DNA of 64,000 nucleotides, taken from the NCBI GenBank assembly GCA_014650475.1, contig BMVA01000016.1:1-64000 (forward strand), written 5' to 3'. Origin of the DNA: Streptomyces albogriseolus. Its GTDB lineage: Bacteria; Actinomycetota; Actinomycetes; Streptomycetales; Streptomycetaceae. Below are positions 15,399-24,489 of this stretch, piece after piece (position 1 is the stretch's first letter; every line of letters begins with the position of its first letter). Both the position numbers and the translations under genes were made by a program. The notes under the pieces are model-generated. The model was not told the DNA's origin. It saw nothing but the letters and a program-made list of their open reading frames with translations, and made no database searches.

Positions 15399-16372
15399 TG
15401 CCGCATCGTCTGCTGTTCGGTGTGTATCCGGGCGGCGTCGCCGGTGACGACTCCGGGGGTCTGGCGAGCGGGCCGCCCGACGATCCGGACCGGGTGGCGG
15501 AGGCCTTGGACCGTCTGCAGGGGCGGCCGGGGCGGCCGTTCCTCGTGCGCGCCTACACCGGGTTCGACGAGACCACGCGCCTCGGCGGGCCGCACCCGAC
15601 GGCGACGCCGCAGGACGCGAGGCGGTACGCCGTGCGGGGCCGCCACCTGGACCTGGTGGCGCAGTACCGGTCAGCGGCCGGGGATGTGGACGGCTACTGC
15701 CGGTTCCTGCGCGAACTGGTCGAGCAGTACGGAGCGGTGACGCGCACCCTTCAGGTGACGGAGGAGCCCAACGACACGGCCAACCCGATCCTCGACGGCT
15801 GCTACCCGTCGGTGCGGGATGCGATCGTCCGCGGGGTCTCGGCGGCGAAGGAGCGCGCACGGGAGCTCGGGTACGACGAGCTGCGCGTCGGGTTCAACAC
15901 CACGCCGCTGTTCGGTCCGTCGGTGTCCTTCATCTCGGAGCTGACCGCACTGGGCGGCCCGGCCTTCGTCGGCGAACTCGACTATGTGGGGCTGGACTTC
16001 TTCCCCGACGTCTTCCGGCCCGTCGCTCCGGCCGGCCTCGCGTCCGCCGTCGAGGGGCTGCTGCGTCATCACCGCGACACCGTGCTGACGCCCGCGGGAC
16101 TGGGACACCTGCCGCTGCACATCACCGAGCACGGCTGGCCCACCGGCGAGGAACGCCCGCCGCACCGGCAGGCCGAGGTCGTCGCCACCGTGGTAGGGGC
16201 CGTCGTCGAGCTGGCCGAGGAGCTGTCGCTGAGCGGCTACACGCACTTCGCACTCCGGGATGCCGACAGCTCGCAGCCGGGACTGTTCCACCGCTTCGGG
16301 CTCACCACGGACGACTACACGCGCAAGCCCGCCTTCGACACGTACAGGACGCTGATCGACCGGCACGGCTGA
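15398..16372 (+). CDS. Glycoside hydrolase clan A-like TIM-barrel protein, substrate unknown
   Basis: 324 residues from ATG 15398, overlapping the PadR stop. There is no signal peptide, so it acts in the cytoplasm. The chain reads as a TIM barrel: FGVYPGG at the start, PFLVRAYTGFDE, then TLQVTEEPNDTANP, DYVGLDFFPDVF, and LHITEHGWPTGEERP. The Glu residues in TEEPN and ITEHGW sit where clan-A glycosidases place acid/base and nucleophile (after strands 4 and 7). I do not recognise the exact family; a cytoplasmic glycosidase or a related lyase is possible. Coupling to PadR suggests a small-molecule glycoside as substrate. Low confidence on function. Confidence 0.6.
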   Translation: MPHRLLFGVYPGGVAGDDSGGLASGPPDDPDRVAEALDRLQGRPGRPFLVRAYTGFDETTRLGGPHPTATPQDARRYAVRGRHLDLVAQYRSAAGDVDGYCRFLRELVEQYGAVTRTLQVTEEPNDTANPILDGCYPSVRDAIVRGVSAAKERARELGYDELRVGFNTTPLFGPSVSFISELTALGGPAFVGELDYVGLDFFPDVFRPVAPAGLASAVEGLLRHHRDTVLTPAGLGHLPLHITEHGWPTGEERPPHRQAEVVATVVGAVVELAEELSLSGYTHFALRDADSSQPGLFHRFGLTTDDYTRKPAFDTYRTLIDRHG

Positions 16373-16386
16373 ACACATGCGGCGAG

Positions 16387-16426
16387 GTGTTGCACTATTG
16401 CTGCACTCGCAGGAATAGTGCAACAC
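16387..16426 (+). promoter_or_regulatory. 13-bp inverted repeat upstream of AidB-like gene
   Basis: GTGTTGCACTATT (16387-16399) and AATAGTGCAACAC (16414-16426) are perfect arms separated by 14 bp, ending 6 bp before the start codon. The AT-rich arms look like an operator rather than a terminator. No T-tract follows. A regulator binding here would block translation initiation or transcription of the acyl-CoA dehydrogenase gene. Confidence 0.65.
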
Positions 16427-16432
16427 TCAGGC

Positions 16433-18121
16433 ATGACCATCACGCGTGCCGACGAGTCGCAGCAGACCCCCTACGGACTCGGCGCCCTCGGCGGCGTCAC
16501 CCACGACGTCACCAACCAGCCCCCTCACCCGGCGCCGTACGACGCCTCGGACGACGTCGCCCTGCTCGAAGGGGTGCGGCGGGAAGGCGCGGGCTGGGCG
16601 GAGGAGGACCTGCGGCGGCTGGGACGGCTGGCGGGGAGCGAAGAGGCGCAGGAGTGGGCCGAGCAGGCCAACCGTCACGAGCCCGAGCTGCGCACCCACG
16701 ACCGGTACGGGCACCGCGTCGACGAGGTCGACTTCCACCCGAGCTGGCACCACCTGATGCGCACCGCCGTCGCGGAGGGGCTGGCCGGCGCGCCCTGGGC
16801 GGACGACCGTCCCGGCGCGCACGTGGCCCGGACCGCCGGCGGCCTCGTCTGGGGCCACACCGACGCGGGACACGGCTGCCCCACGTCGATGACGTACGCG
16901 GCGGTCCCGGCCCTGCGCAAGCAGCCCGAGCTGGCGAAGATCTACGAGCCGCTGCTGACCAGCCGTGCGTACGACCCCGGGCTGCGCGTGCCGGCCGAGA
17001 AGCGCGGGCTGCTGGCCGGCATGGGGATGACCGAGAAGCAGGGCGGTTCCGACGTCCGTACCAACACCACCGCCGCGACGCCGACCGCCGAGCCCGGTGT
17101 GTACACCCTGCGCGGCCACAAGTGGTTCACCTCGGCGCCGATGTGCGACGTGTTCCTGGTGCTGGCCCAGGCGCCGGGCGGGCTGTCCTGCTTCCTCGTG
17201 CCGCGGGTGCTGCCCGACGGCACCCGCAACACCTTCCGCATCCAGCGCCTCAAGGAGAAGCTGGGCAACCGCTCCAACGCCTCCTCCGAGCCGGAGTTCG
17301 ACGGGACGGTGGCCTGGCTGGTGGGGCCCGAGGGCCAGGGTGTGAAGACCATCATCGAGATGGTCAACTGCACGCGCCTCGACTGCGTCATGATGTCGGC
17401 GGCCCTGATGCGTAAGACGCTCGTCGAGGCGGGCCATCACGCGCGGCACCGCAGCGCCTTCGGGGCGCGCCTGGCCGACCAGCCGCTGATGCGCAACGTG
17501 CTGGCCGACCTCGCGCTGGAGTCCGAGGCCGCCACGACGCTCACCCTGCGGCTGGCGGGCGCGGCGGACCGCGCGGTGCGCGGGGACTCCGGGGAGGCCG
17601 CGTTCCGGCGGATCGCGACGGCGGTCGGCAAGTACTGGGTCACCAAGCGCGGCCCGGCCTTCACCGCCGAGGCGCTGGAGTGCCTGGGCGGCAACGGGTA
17701 CGTCGAGGACTCGGGGATGCCCCGCCACTACCGGGAGGCCCCGCTGCTGTCGATCTGGGAGGGCTCGGGCAACGTCAACGCCCTCGACGTGCTGCGGGCG
17801 CTCGGCCGCGACCCGGCGACGGCACAGGCGCTGTTCGACGAACTGTCGCTGACGCGCGGCGCGGACGCCCGGCTGGACGCGGCCGTGGCCGGGCTCGAGG
17901 ACCAGCTGGCCGAGGGATCGCAGGTGACGGCCCGGCGGCTGGTGGAGCGGATGGCGCTGACGCTGCAGGCGTCCCTGCTGGTGCGGCACGCGCCGGCCGC
18001 GGTCGCCGACGCGTTCTGCGCGACGCGGCTCGGCGGCGACTGGGGGCACGCCTTCGGCACGCTGCCGGCGGGGGCCGGGCTGGACGCGATTCTGGAGCGG
18101 TCGCTGCCGGGGCGGGAGTGA
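16433..18121 (+). CDS. AidB-like acyl-CoA dehydrogenase
   Basis: 562 residues from ATG 16433. The length is typical of the AidB/adaptive-response subgroup and longer than catabolic acyl-CoA dehydrogenases. Family features: an N-terminal extension with TNQPPHPAPYD, GMGMTEKQGGSDVRTNTT in the FAD-binding region, KWFTSAPMCD, and ECLGGNGYVEDSGMPRHYREAPL followed by IWEGSGNVNALDVLRAL. In E. coli AidB is linked to alkylation damage and binds FAD and DNA; its reaction is not settled. This protein may share that role or act on an isovaleryl-CoA-like substrate. The inverted repeat at 16387-16426 probably controls it. Confidence 0.88.
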   Translation: MTITRADESQQTPYGLGALGGVTHDVTNQPPHPAPYDASDDVALLEGVRREGAGWAEEDLRRLGRLAGSEEAQEWAEQANRHEPELRTHDRYGHRVDEVDFHPSWHHLMRTAVAEGLAGAPWADDRPGAHVARTAGGLVWGHTDAGHGCPTSMTYAAVPALRKQPELAKIYEPLLTSRAYDPGLRVPAEKRGLLAGMGMTEKQGGSDVRTNTTAATPTAEPGVYTLRGHKWFTSAPMCDVFLVLAQAPGGLSCFLVPRVLPDGTRNTFRIQRLKEKLGNRSNASSEPEFDGTVAWLVGPEGQGVKTIIEMVNCTRLDCVMMSAALMRKTLVEAGHHARHRSAFGARLADQPLMRNVLADLALESEAATTLTLRLAGAADRAVRGDSGEAAFRRIATAVGKYWVTKRGPAFTAEALECLGGNGYVEDSGMPRHYREAPLLSIWEGSGNVNALDVLRALGRDPATAQALFDELSLTRGADARLDAAVAGLEDQLAEGSQVTARRLVERMALTLQASLLVRHAPAAVADAFCATRLGGDWGHAFGTLPAGAGLDAILERSLPGRE

Positions 18122-18126
18122 GGCGG

Positions 18127-18160
18127 GGGTCCGGGCCCGGGTGAGGCGGGGCCCGGACCC
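18127..18160 (+). terminator. Hairpin after AidB-like gene, built from tandem repeats
   Basis: A perfect 12-bp stem (GGGTCCGGGCCC, 18127-18138, with 18149-18160) and 10-nt loop. The sequence is itself two and a half copies of a 22-23-bp repeat starting GTGAGGCGGGG (18118, 18141, 18163); the stop codon lies in the first copy. Confidence 0.65.
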
Positions 18161-18343
18161 GGGTGAGGCGGGCGGGTCCTTGCCGCGTGGGCGGGCGGTC
18201 GATCAGGCCGTCCGCCGCGGGGCCCGCCGCACCGCTCTGACCTGCGGTCATGCCGTGTCCGACGGTGACTGTCAGTGGCGGGGTGCACACTGGCCGGTGT
18301 CCTGATCGAGGACGTCGAAGGCGATGTCACGGAGGTGATCGGC

Positions 18344-19429
18344 ATGACCGAGGTAGTGCTCGCCGTGGGCACCCGCAAGGGCCTGTTCATCGGACGCCGG
18401 CGAGGCGGCTCCTGGGAGTTCGACGAGTCCCCCTACTTCAAGGCGCAGGCCGTGTACTCGGTCGCGGTCGACACCCGGGGGAAGCGCCCTCGGCTGCTGG
18501 CCGGCGGGGACAGCGCGCACTGGGGGCCGTCGGTGTTCCACTCCGACGACCTGGGCCGCACCTGGACCGAACCGGCCCAGCCGGCCGTCAAGTTCCCGCC
18601 CGACACCGGCGCTTCGCTGGAGCGGGTGTGGCAGCTGCACCCGGCGGCGGCCGAACCGGACGTGGTGTACGCCGGTACGGAACCGGCCGCGCTGTACCGC
18701 TCGGAGGACCGCGGGGAGTCCTTCGAGCTGGTCAGACCGCTGTGGGAGCATCCCACCCGCTCCAAGTGGGTGCCGGGCGGCGGCGGTGAGGGGCTGCACA
18801 CCGTGCTGACCGACGCGCGCGACCCGCGGGCGGTCACGGTGGCCGTCTCCACCGCGGGCGTGTTCCGCACCCTGGACGGCGGCGCGAGCTGGGAGCCGTC
18901 CAACCGCGGGGTGTCCGCGGTCTTCCTGCCCGACCCCGACCCGGAGTTCGGGCAGTGCGTGCACAAGGTCGCCCGGGACGCGGCCGACCCGGACCGGCTG
19001 TACCTGCAGAACCACTGGGGGGTCTACCGCAGTGACGACGCGGGCGCGCACTGGACGGACATCGGCGAAGGGCTGCCCTCGACGTTCGGGTTCGCGATGG
19101 TGACGCACCCCCACCGCGGCGACACGGCGTACGTGTTCCCGATCAACGCCGACTCCGACCGGGTCCCGGCCGGCCGGCGTTGTCGCGTCTACCGGACCGG
19201 GGACGCGGGACGCCGCTGGGAGCCGCTGTCGGCGGGGCTGCCGCAGGAGGACCACTACGGCACGGTGCTGCGCGACGCGATGTGCAGCGACGACGCCGAC
19301 CCCGCGGGCGTCTACTTCGGCAACCGCAACGGCGAGGTGTACGCGTCCGCGAACGACGGTGACACCTGGGAGCAGTTGGCCTCCCATCTGCCGGACGTGC
19401 TGTGCGTGCGCGCAGCGGTCGTCGGATGA
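18344..19429 (+). CDS. BNR/YVTN beta-propeller protein (sialidase-like fold)
   Basis: 361 residues from ATG 18344, with GGAGG upstream. At least four Asp-box repeats are visible: [43 protein letters not shown] and [10 protein letters not shown]. These mark a six- or seven-bladed propeller. There is no signal peptide and no sialidase Arg triad that I can recognise, so it is not a convincing sialidase. Homologues are annotated as glycosyl hydrolase or exo-alpha-sialidase; function unknown. It stands alone between the AidB-like gene and ung. Confidence 0.8.
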   Translation: MTEVVLAVGTRKGLFIGRRRGGSWEFDESPYFKAQAVYSVAVDTRGKRPRLLAGGDSAHWGPSVFHSDDLGRTWTEPAQPAVKFPPDTGASLERVWQLHPAAAEPDVVYAGTEPAALYRSEDRGESFELVRPLWEHPTRSKWVPGGGGEGLHTVLTDARDPRAVTVAVSTAGVFRTLDGGASWEPSNRGVSAVFLPDPDPEFGQCVHKVARDAADPDRLYLQNHWGVYRSDDAGAHWTDIGEGLPSTFGFAMVTHPHRGDTAYVFPINADSDRVPAGRRCRVYRTGDAGRRWEPLSAGLPQEDHYGTVLRDAMCSDDADPAGVYFGNRNGEVYASANDGDTWEQLASHLPDVLCVRAAVVG

Positions 19430-19502
19430 AGTCGGTGCGGATCCGGCCGGGTTCGGGCCACGGGTTGATGGCCGCTGCCGGCACGGCAGTAGGGTGACGC
19501 CC

Positions 19503-20180
19503 GTGGCACCACGACCCTTGAACGAGATCGTCGAAGCGGGCTGGGCGCAGGCCCTCGAACCGGTGGCGGGGAGAATCGCCGCGATGGGGGACTTCCTCCG
19601 CGCGGAGATCGCCGCGGGACGCACCTACCTCCCGGCGGGGGCGAACGTCCTGCGGGCCTTCCAGCAGCCCTTCGACGAGGTACGCGTCCTGATCGTCGGG
19701 CAGGACCCGTACCCCACGCCGGGGCACGCGGTGGGCCTGAGCTTCTCCGTCGCGCCCGATGTGCGCCCCCTGCCCGGCAGCCTGATCAACATCTTCCGCG
19801 AGCTGAACAGCGACCTGGGCCTGCCCCAGCCGTCGAACGGCGACCTGACCCCGTGGACCGAGCAGGGCGTGCTGCTGCTCAACAGGGCGCTGACGACGGC
19901 CCCGCGCAAGCCGGGCGCCCACCGCGGCAAGGGCTGGGAGGAGGTCACCGAGCAGGCGATCCGCGCACTGGCCGCACGGGGGAAGCCGCTGGTCTCCGTC
20001 CTGTGGGGGCGGGACGCCCGCAACTGCCGTCCGATGCTCGGTGATCTGCCCGCCGTGGAGTCGGCGCACCCGTCGCCGATGTCCGCGGACCGCGGGTTCT
20101 TCGGCTCGCGCCCGTTCAGCCGGGCCAACGACCTGTTGATCCGTCAGGGCGGGCAGCCGGTGGACTGGCGCCTGCCGTGA
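19503..20180 (+). CDS. ung: Uracil-DNA glycosylase, family 1
   Basis: 225 residues from GTG 19503. Motif [19 protein letters not shown] carries the catalytic Asp; motif [15 protein letters not shown] supplies the catalytic His and the DNA-intercalating loop. LLLNRALTT gives the uracil-binding Asn region. The usual His after GQDPY is Pro here, as in many actinobacterial enzymes. It excises uracil from DNA to start base excision repair. Its stop overlaps the next start by four bases (GTGA), so the kinase-like gene downstream is co-translated. Confidence 0.95.
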   Translation: MAPRPLNEIVEAGWAQALEPVAGRIAAMGDFLRAEIAAGRTYLPAGANVLRAFQQPFDEVRVLIVGQDPYPTPGHAVGLSFSVAPDVRPLPGSLINIFRELNSDLGLPQPSNGDLTPWTEQGVLLLNRALTTAPRKPGAHRGKGWEEVTEQAIRALAARGKPLVSVLWGRDARNCRPMLGDLPAVESAHPSPMSADRGFFGSRPFSRANDLLIRQGGQPVDWRLP

Positions 20181-21184
20181 CCGGAGCCGGCTACCTCGCC
20201 GTGGACTCCGGCGGCTCCGGACTGCGGGCCGTCGTCGGGGCGCCCGGGCGCGGTCCGCTGGCCCGGGCCGCCTCGGACGTGCCGGTGCGCACGGGCGGGC
20301 GAGGGCTCGACCCGGTGCACTTCATGGAGCAACTGGTGCCGATGGCGCGGGCCTTGTGCGCCGAGGCGGGTCTGGAGCAGGTGGACACGGCCGCGATCGG
20401 CGCGGCGGGGATGGCCAGCCTGGGCGACGCCCTGCGCGCGGAGCTGCCGGACGGGTTGGCCCGGGAACTGGGCGTCACACGGGCGGCGTTGGCGGCCGAC
20501 GCGGTCACGGCCTACGTGGGCGCCCTCGGGCCGCGCCCCGGCGCGGTGATCGCGGCGGGCACGGGCCTCATCGCGATCGGCACCGATCTGTCCTGCTGGC
20601 GGCGGGCGGACGGCTGGGGTCATCTGCTCGGCGACTGCGGCGGCGGCGCGTGGATCGGGCGGGCCGGACTGGAGGCCGCGCTGCGCGCGCACGACGGGCG
20701 GGACGGCGGTTCCGTGCGGCTGCTGGCGGACGCGGAGGAGATGTTCGGTCCGGTGACCGGGCTGCCGGGGCAGGTGTACCCGCGCGCCGACCGGGCGGCG
20801 GTGCTCGCCTCGTTCGCCCCGCGCGTGGGCGCGTGCGCGGAGGACGGAGACCCCGTGGCGCTGGACATCGTGCGGACGGCGGCCCGGCACATGGCCGGCT
20901 CGGCCGCCGCGGTGTGCCCGGCGGAGGGCGCGCCGGCGGTCGGCTGCACCGGCGGGCTGTTCGGGCTCGGGGAGGTGCTGCTGGCGCCGCTGGACGAGCG
21001 GCTGGCGGAGTTGCTGCCGGGCGCGCGGCGGGTGCCCGCCGAGGGCGGTCCGCTGGACGGGGCGGTGCGGCTCGCCGAGGACCTTTCCGCTGGTCCGCTC
21101 GCTCTTCCGGGTGACGAGAGGATGCTGTGCGTGACGAGCACGGGGGGACCGGACATCACCCTCACGGCCGACACCCGTACGTAA
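20177..21184 (+). CDS. BadF/BadG/BcrA/BcrD-type ATPase, N-acetylglucosamine kinase-like
   Basis: 335 residues from GTG 20177, overlapping the ung stop by four bases. The actin-like ATPase fold is recognised by the phosphate-1 motif [14 protein letters not shown], the phosphate-2 motif [11 protein letters not shown] with [18 protein letters not shown], and the adenosine motif [13 protein letters not shown]. This layout matches eukaryote-like N-acetylglucosamine kinases in Streptomyces, which phosphorylate amino sugars from chitin or peptidoglycan. The substrate is inferred from the family only. The link with ung is likely historical. Confidence 0.8.
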   Translation: MTGAGYLAVDSGGSGLRAVVGAPGRGPLARAASDVPVRTGGRGLDPVHFMEQLVPMARALCAEAGLEQVDTAAIGAAGMASLGDALRAELPDGLARELGVTRAALAADAVTAYVGALGPRPGAVIAAGTGLIAIGTDLSCWRRADGWGHLLGDCGGGAWIGRAGLEAALRAHDGRDGGSVRLLADAEEMFGPVTGLPGQVYPRADRAAVLASFAPRVGACAEDGDPVALDIVRTAARHMAGSAAAVCPAEGAPAVGCTGGLFGLGEVLLAPLDERLAELLPGARRVPAEGGPLDGAVRLAEDLSAGPLALPGDERMLCVTSTGGPDITLTADTRT

Positions 21185-21268
21185 CTCATCCGACAAAACC
21201 GGACGGATACCGCTCACCTGCACCCTCCCCGAACAGGAGGCCCCCGGAAGCCACTAACATGCGGCAAC

Positions 21269-22192
21269 ATGAGCACCCCCACTGGGCCCGCGTCCGGCCT
21301 GCCCGTACGAATGCCGCGCCCCCGCCAGCCCGGACGGCACCGCCGTCCCGAACCCCTGGTGGCTCCCGAGGACGCGCCCGCGCTCGTCCTCGCCGTGCCG
21401 GGTAAGCCCAGTAGTGCCACCCGCTCGCTCGCCGACGAGGTCGTGAGCATCGCACGGTCCGAGCTGCCCGGTCTCGACGCCCGGATCGGCTACCTCGACG
21501 GGGGTGACGAGGAGTTCCCCTCGCTGACCTCCGTCCTCGCGCACGCGGCCGAGGAGCGCACCGCCCGCTACGAGCAGGCGCGTGCCGCCGGTTCCGACGT
21601 CAAGGAGCCCGACGGCCCCGTCGCCGTCGTCGTGCCGCTGCTCGCCGGCCCGGACAGCGCGCTGCTGCGCCAGGTCCGCCAGGCCGTCATGGACAGCCGC
21701 GTCGCCGCCGAGCTGACCGACGCCCTCGGCCCGCACCCGCTGCTCGCCGAGGCGCTGCACGTGCGGCTCTCCGAGGCCGGTCTGGCCCGCGCCGACCGCG
21801 CCCGTCTGTTCACCGTGGCGACCGCCGCGGACGGCATCATCCTGGCCTCCGTGGGCGGCGACGAGGCGGTGCAGGCGGCCGGCATCACCGGCATGCTGCT
21901 CGCCGCGCGCCTCGCCGTGCCGGTGATGGCGGCGGCCCTCGACCAGGAGGGCTCCATCGCCTCCGTGGCCGAGCAGCTGCGCAACGCCGGTTCGCAGCAG
22001 CTGGCGCTGGCGCCGTACCTGATCGGCCCGGAGATCGACGCCTCGCTCGTCGAGGAGGCCGCGAAGGAGGCGGACTGCCCGGCGTCCGAGCCGCTCGGTC
22101 CCTACCCGGCGATCGGCAAGCTGGCCCTGGCCAAGTACACGACCGCCCTGGGGATCGCGCCCCAGCAGCCCCAGAGCACCCCGGCCCGCTGA
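21269..22192 (+). CDS. CbiX/sirohydrochlorin chelatase-like protein with altered active site
   Basis: 307 residues from ATG 21269. The fold is that of CbiX/SirB: ALVLAVPGKPSSATRSLADEV at the start, GYLDGGDEEFPSLTSVL, VAVVVPLLAGPDSALLRQV, LGPHPLLAEALHVRL, and FTVATAADGIILASVGG. In true chelatases the first strand ends AHGS with a catalytic His; here it reads AVPGKPS, so that His is missing. A His remains in LGPHPLL and ALHVRL. It may not insert metal into sirohydrochlorin, or may use other residues. No sirohaem genes are adjacent. A strong terminator follows. Confidence 0.75.
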   Translation: MSTPTGPASGLPVRMPRPRQPGRHRRPEPLVAPEDAPALVLAVPGKPSSATRSLADEVVSIARSELPGLDARIGYLDGGDEEFPSLTSVLAHAAEERTARYEQARAAGSDVKEPDGPVAVVVPLLAGPDSALLRQVRQAVMDSRVAAELTDALGPHPLLAEALHVRLSEAGLARADRARLFTVATAADGIILASVGGDEAVQAAGITGMLLAARLAVPVMAAALDQEGSIASVAEQLRNAGSQQLALAPYLIGPEIDASLVEEAAKEADCPASEPLGPYPAIGKLALAKYTTALGIAPQQPQSTPAR

Positions 22193-22220
22193 CGCGGGCG
22201 ACTCATCCGCAGGACGCCTG

Positions 22221-22253
22221 AAGGGCCCGCTCCGGTGACCGGAGCGGGCCCTT
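22221..22253 (+). terminator. Hairpin after CbiX-like gene
   Basis: A perfect 15-bp stem (22221-22235 with 22239-22253) closed by TGA, followed by a single extra T. It sits 29 bp after the stop codon and 29 bp before the end of the convergent FUSC gene. Confidence 0.8.
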
Positions 22254-22281
22254 TGGCGTGGGGTGCGGGCGTCCCGGCCGG

Positions 22282-23772
22282 TCAGCGGGCGGCCGCGCCG
22301 GCCCTCACGCGCCTGCCAGGGGAGCCCGACGGTGTCCGCAGCGGGGCCGACAGCTCCGCGAGGGTGCGTTCCAGGCTGTGGAGGTGGGCCAGGGCCGGTT
22401 CCGTCGTGGAGGGCGCCGTGCGCGGTTCGACGTCGCGGCCCGTCGTGAGGGCCTCGACCGCCGCCTCGACGCGCCAGCAGGCCGCGGCCAGGCGGGCGTC
22501 GTGCGAGGCCTCCGGGTCGGCGGCGACGGCGACCAGGCCGCGGATCTCGCGGGCGCAGTCGTCGAGCAGGGCGAGCACCTGGCGGGCCCGCCGCTTGCGG
22601 CCGAGCATCGGGTTCAGCGGGTGGACGAGGGGCGCCACGGACTGGCGTACCCGGGCGAGGAGCTGTTCCAGCTCCGCGGCCTTGGGCGCCGGGTCCGCGT
22701 CCGGGTCGCCGGCCAGCCGTGCGGCCGTCCGCGCCGTGCAGGCGTGCACGCAGCGCAGCGCCCGCTGGATCCAGGCGTCGGTGACGCTGTGCGTGGACAC
22801 GGGCAGCACGAGGACCACCGCCAGCGCCGCGCCGAGCGCGCCGACGCCGGTCTCCGCCATGCGCAGGGCGAGCAGGGACGGGGTGAGCACGCCCAGCAGG
22901 CCGTACAGCATGGCGGCGAGGACCGTCACCCAGAGCATCATCCAGGTGTACGAGAGGGCCGCCGTGTAGAAGATGCCGAAGACGGAGACGGCGACGACCA
23001 GCACGGTGAGCGCCGCGTCGCCGTGTGCGGGGACGGCGACGAGCAGGGCGAGACCGGCGCCGATGACCGTGCCCAGCACGCGGCGGAAGCCGCGCACCAG
23101 GGTCTCGCCGCGCGAGGTGGTGTTGACGAACGCCCACCATGTCGCGCCGACGGCCCAGTACCAGCGCTCCCCTGACACCAGCTGGCCCACGAGCAGGGCG
23201 AACCCGGCGCCGGCCGTCGCCTGGACGGCCTGCCGGGTGGTGATGCGGGCGAGCCCCGTGCCTCCGGGCGGCGCGGGCACGGCCACCGGGGGCAGCCGCC
23301 GCTCGTAGCACCACAGGCCGAAGCGCACCGCGCCCGCGGTCGCCACGGACAGCAGCACGGAGGCGGACAGCTCGGCGAGCTGGCCGGTCCGGGCGTGCAG
23401 GAACTGCGCCGCGAAGAAGGTCATGAAGGCGAAGATGCCGAGGGCGTGTCCGCGCGGCCCCCAGCGCCTGGCGTACACGCCGGTCCCGACCACGGCGAGG
23501 AAGGCCGCGTCCCGGGCCACCGGGTGGTCCTGGAGGACCGCGGCGGCGGCCAGTACGGGCAGGCCGGCGGCGGGCAGGAGGGCCGTGGTGACGGCCTGCC
23601 CGCGGACGGTGGCGTCGGTGACGGTGAACAGGGCGAGGAGCGCGGCGAGCCCGCCGGTGATCGCGCCGGTGAGGGAGTGCCCGGCGAGCCCGCAGGCGAC
23701 GACGGCCAGCCCGATGCCGAGCACGGCCCGCGTCGCGAACCGCAGCCGGATCCGTCCCGGATCCGGAGCCAT
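22282..23772 (-). CDS. FUSC family integral membrane protein
   Basis: 496 residues from ATG 23772, chosen for the AGAAGG box five bases upstream; GTG 23790 is an alternative. Two membrane blocks of about five helices each (residues 15-165 and 190-320) flank a short loop, and a C-terminal soluble region (about 340-496) rich in helices follows. WYWAVGATWWAFVNTT and LVRGFRRVLGTVIGAGLA are characteristic of FUSC_2. Likely an efflux protein for small organic acids or of unknown cargo. Divergent from an Lrp regulator with a perfect palindrome between them, so Lrp may control it. Confidence 0.85.
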   Translation of the reverse strand: MAPDPGRIRLRFATRAVLGIGLAVVACGLAGHSLTGAITGGLAALLALFTVTDATVRGQAVTTALLPAAGLPVLAAAAVLQDHPVARDAAFLAVVGTGVYARRWGPRGHALGIFAFMTFFAAQFLHARTGQLAELSASVLLSVATAGAVRFGLWCYERRLPPVAVPAPPGGTGLARITTRQAVQATAGAGFALLVGQLVSGERWYWAVGATWWAFVNTTSRGETLVRGFRRVLGTVIGAGLALLVAVPAHGDAALTVLVVAVSVFGIFYTAALSYTWMMLWVTVLAAMLYGLLGVLTPSLLALRMAETGVGALGAALAVVLVLPVSTHSVTDAWIQRALRCVHACTARTAARLAGDPDADPAPKAAELEQLLARVRQSVAPLVHPLNPMLGRKRRARQVLALLDDCAREIRGLVAVAADPEASHDARLAAACWRVEAAVEALTTGRDVEPRTAPSTTEPALAHLHSLERTLAELSAPLRTPSGSPGRRVRAGAAAR

Positions 23773-23812
23773 GAACACCTTCTTCAGCACCTACCGCCCC
23801 CTGGCATCTCGT

Positions 23813-23826
23813 ACGACATGTGTCGT
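23813..23826. promoter_or_regulatory. 14-bp palindrome between FUSC and lrp genes
   Basis: ACGACATGTGTCGT is a perfect 14-bp palindrome 41 bp upstream of the FUSC start and 168 bp upstream of the lrp start. Lrp/AsnC proteins bind such short dyads in divergent regions. The remaining leader (23827-23993) has scattered AT-rich patches but no gene that I can support. Confidence 0.5.
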
Positions 23827-23993
23827 GGCATGAAAAAGGCGCCACGGTTTCGCAGCGCCATCGACACACCTATATCAGCATCTCTGCCGCCAGTGGCTCA
23901 ACCGAGCGCTGTCGGAGTGGGCCGTTGGTACAGTCTTCACGGCATCCCTTGGGCCATCGCCGTGCCAATGGCCGACTTCGGAGCGACGACCTC

Positions 23994-24470
23994 GTGGCCG
24001 TGGACGAACTCGACACCCGCATCCTGCGGCTGCTGCTGGAGCAGCCGCGCACCAGCGTGCGTGAGTACGCGCGGATCCTCGGCGTGGCGCGCGGCACGCT
24101 CCAGGCGCGGCTCGACCGCATGGAGCGCGAGGGTGTGATCACCGGCACCGGCCCGGCCCTCTCCCCCGCCGCGCTGGGCCACCCGGTGCTGGCGTTCGTG
24201 CACATCGAGGTCACCCAGGGGCATCTCGACGAGGTGGGGGACGCGCTGGCCGCGGTGCCGGAGATCGTGGAGGCGTTCTCCATCACGGGCGGCGGCGACC
24301 TGCTGACCCGGGTGGTGGCCCGGGACAACGCCCATCTGGAGGATGTGATCCAGAAGCTGATCGGGATGCCGGGCGTGGTCCGCACCCGTACCGAGGTGGC
24401 ACTGCGGGAGCGGGTGCCGCACCGGCTGCTGCCGCTGGTGGAGTCGATCGGCCGGTCGGCACGGAGCTAG
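23994..24470 (+). CDS. Lrp/AsnC family transcriptional regulator
   Basis: 158 residues from GTG 23994 (GTG 24000 is an alternative); the frame is open further upstream but lacks similarity. N-terminal HTH: LDTRILRLLLEQPRTSVREYARILGVARGTLQARLDRM. The C-terminal RAM domain begins LAFVHIEVTQG and includes VPEIVEAFSITGGGDLLTRV, the ligand-binding part that senses amino acids or related molecules and drives octamer assembly. It is divergent from a FUSC transporter, a common arrangement for Lrp-controlled exporters. Ligand unknown. Confidence 0.9.
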   Translation: MAVDELDTRILRLLLEQPRTSVREYARILGVARGTLQARLDRMEREGVITGTGPALSPAALGHPVLAFVHIEVTQGHLDEVGDALAAVPEIVEAFSITGGGDLLTRVVARDNAHLEDVIQKLIGMPGVVRTRTEVALRERVPHRLLPLVESIGRSARS

Positions 24471-24489
24471 CCCCTGCCATGCTGGACGC

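Noticed and set aside
18344-19429. BNR propeller as a sialidase
   Set aside because: Asp-boxes are present, but no Arg triad or signal peptide is visible, so enzymatic assignment is not supported.
19503-21184. Ung plus kinase as a uracil-DNA defence system
   Set aside because: The Ung has normal family-1 motifs and the overlapping gene is an ordinary sugar-kinase-like ATPase; no nuclease, toxin or phage-related gene is near.
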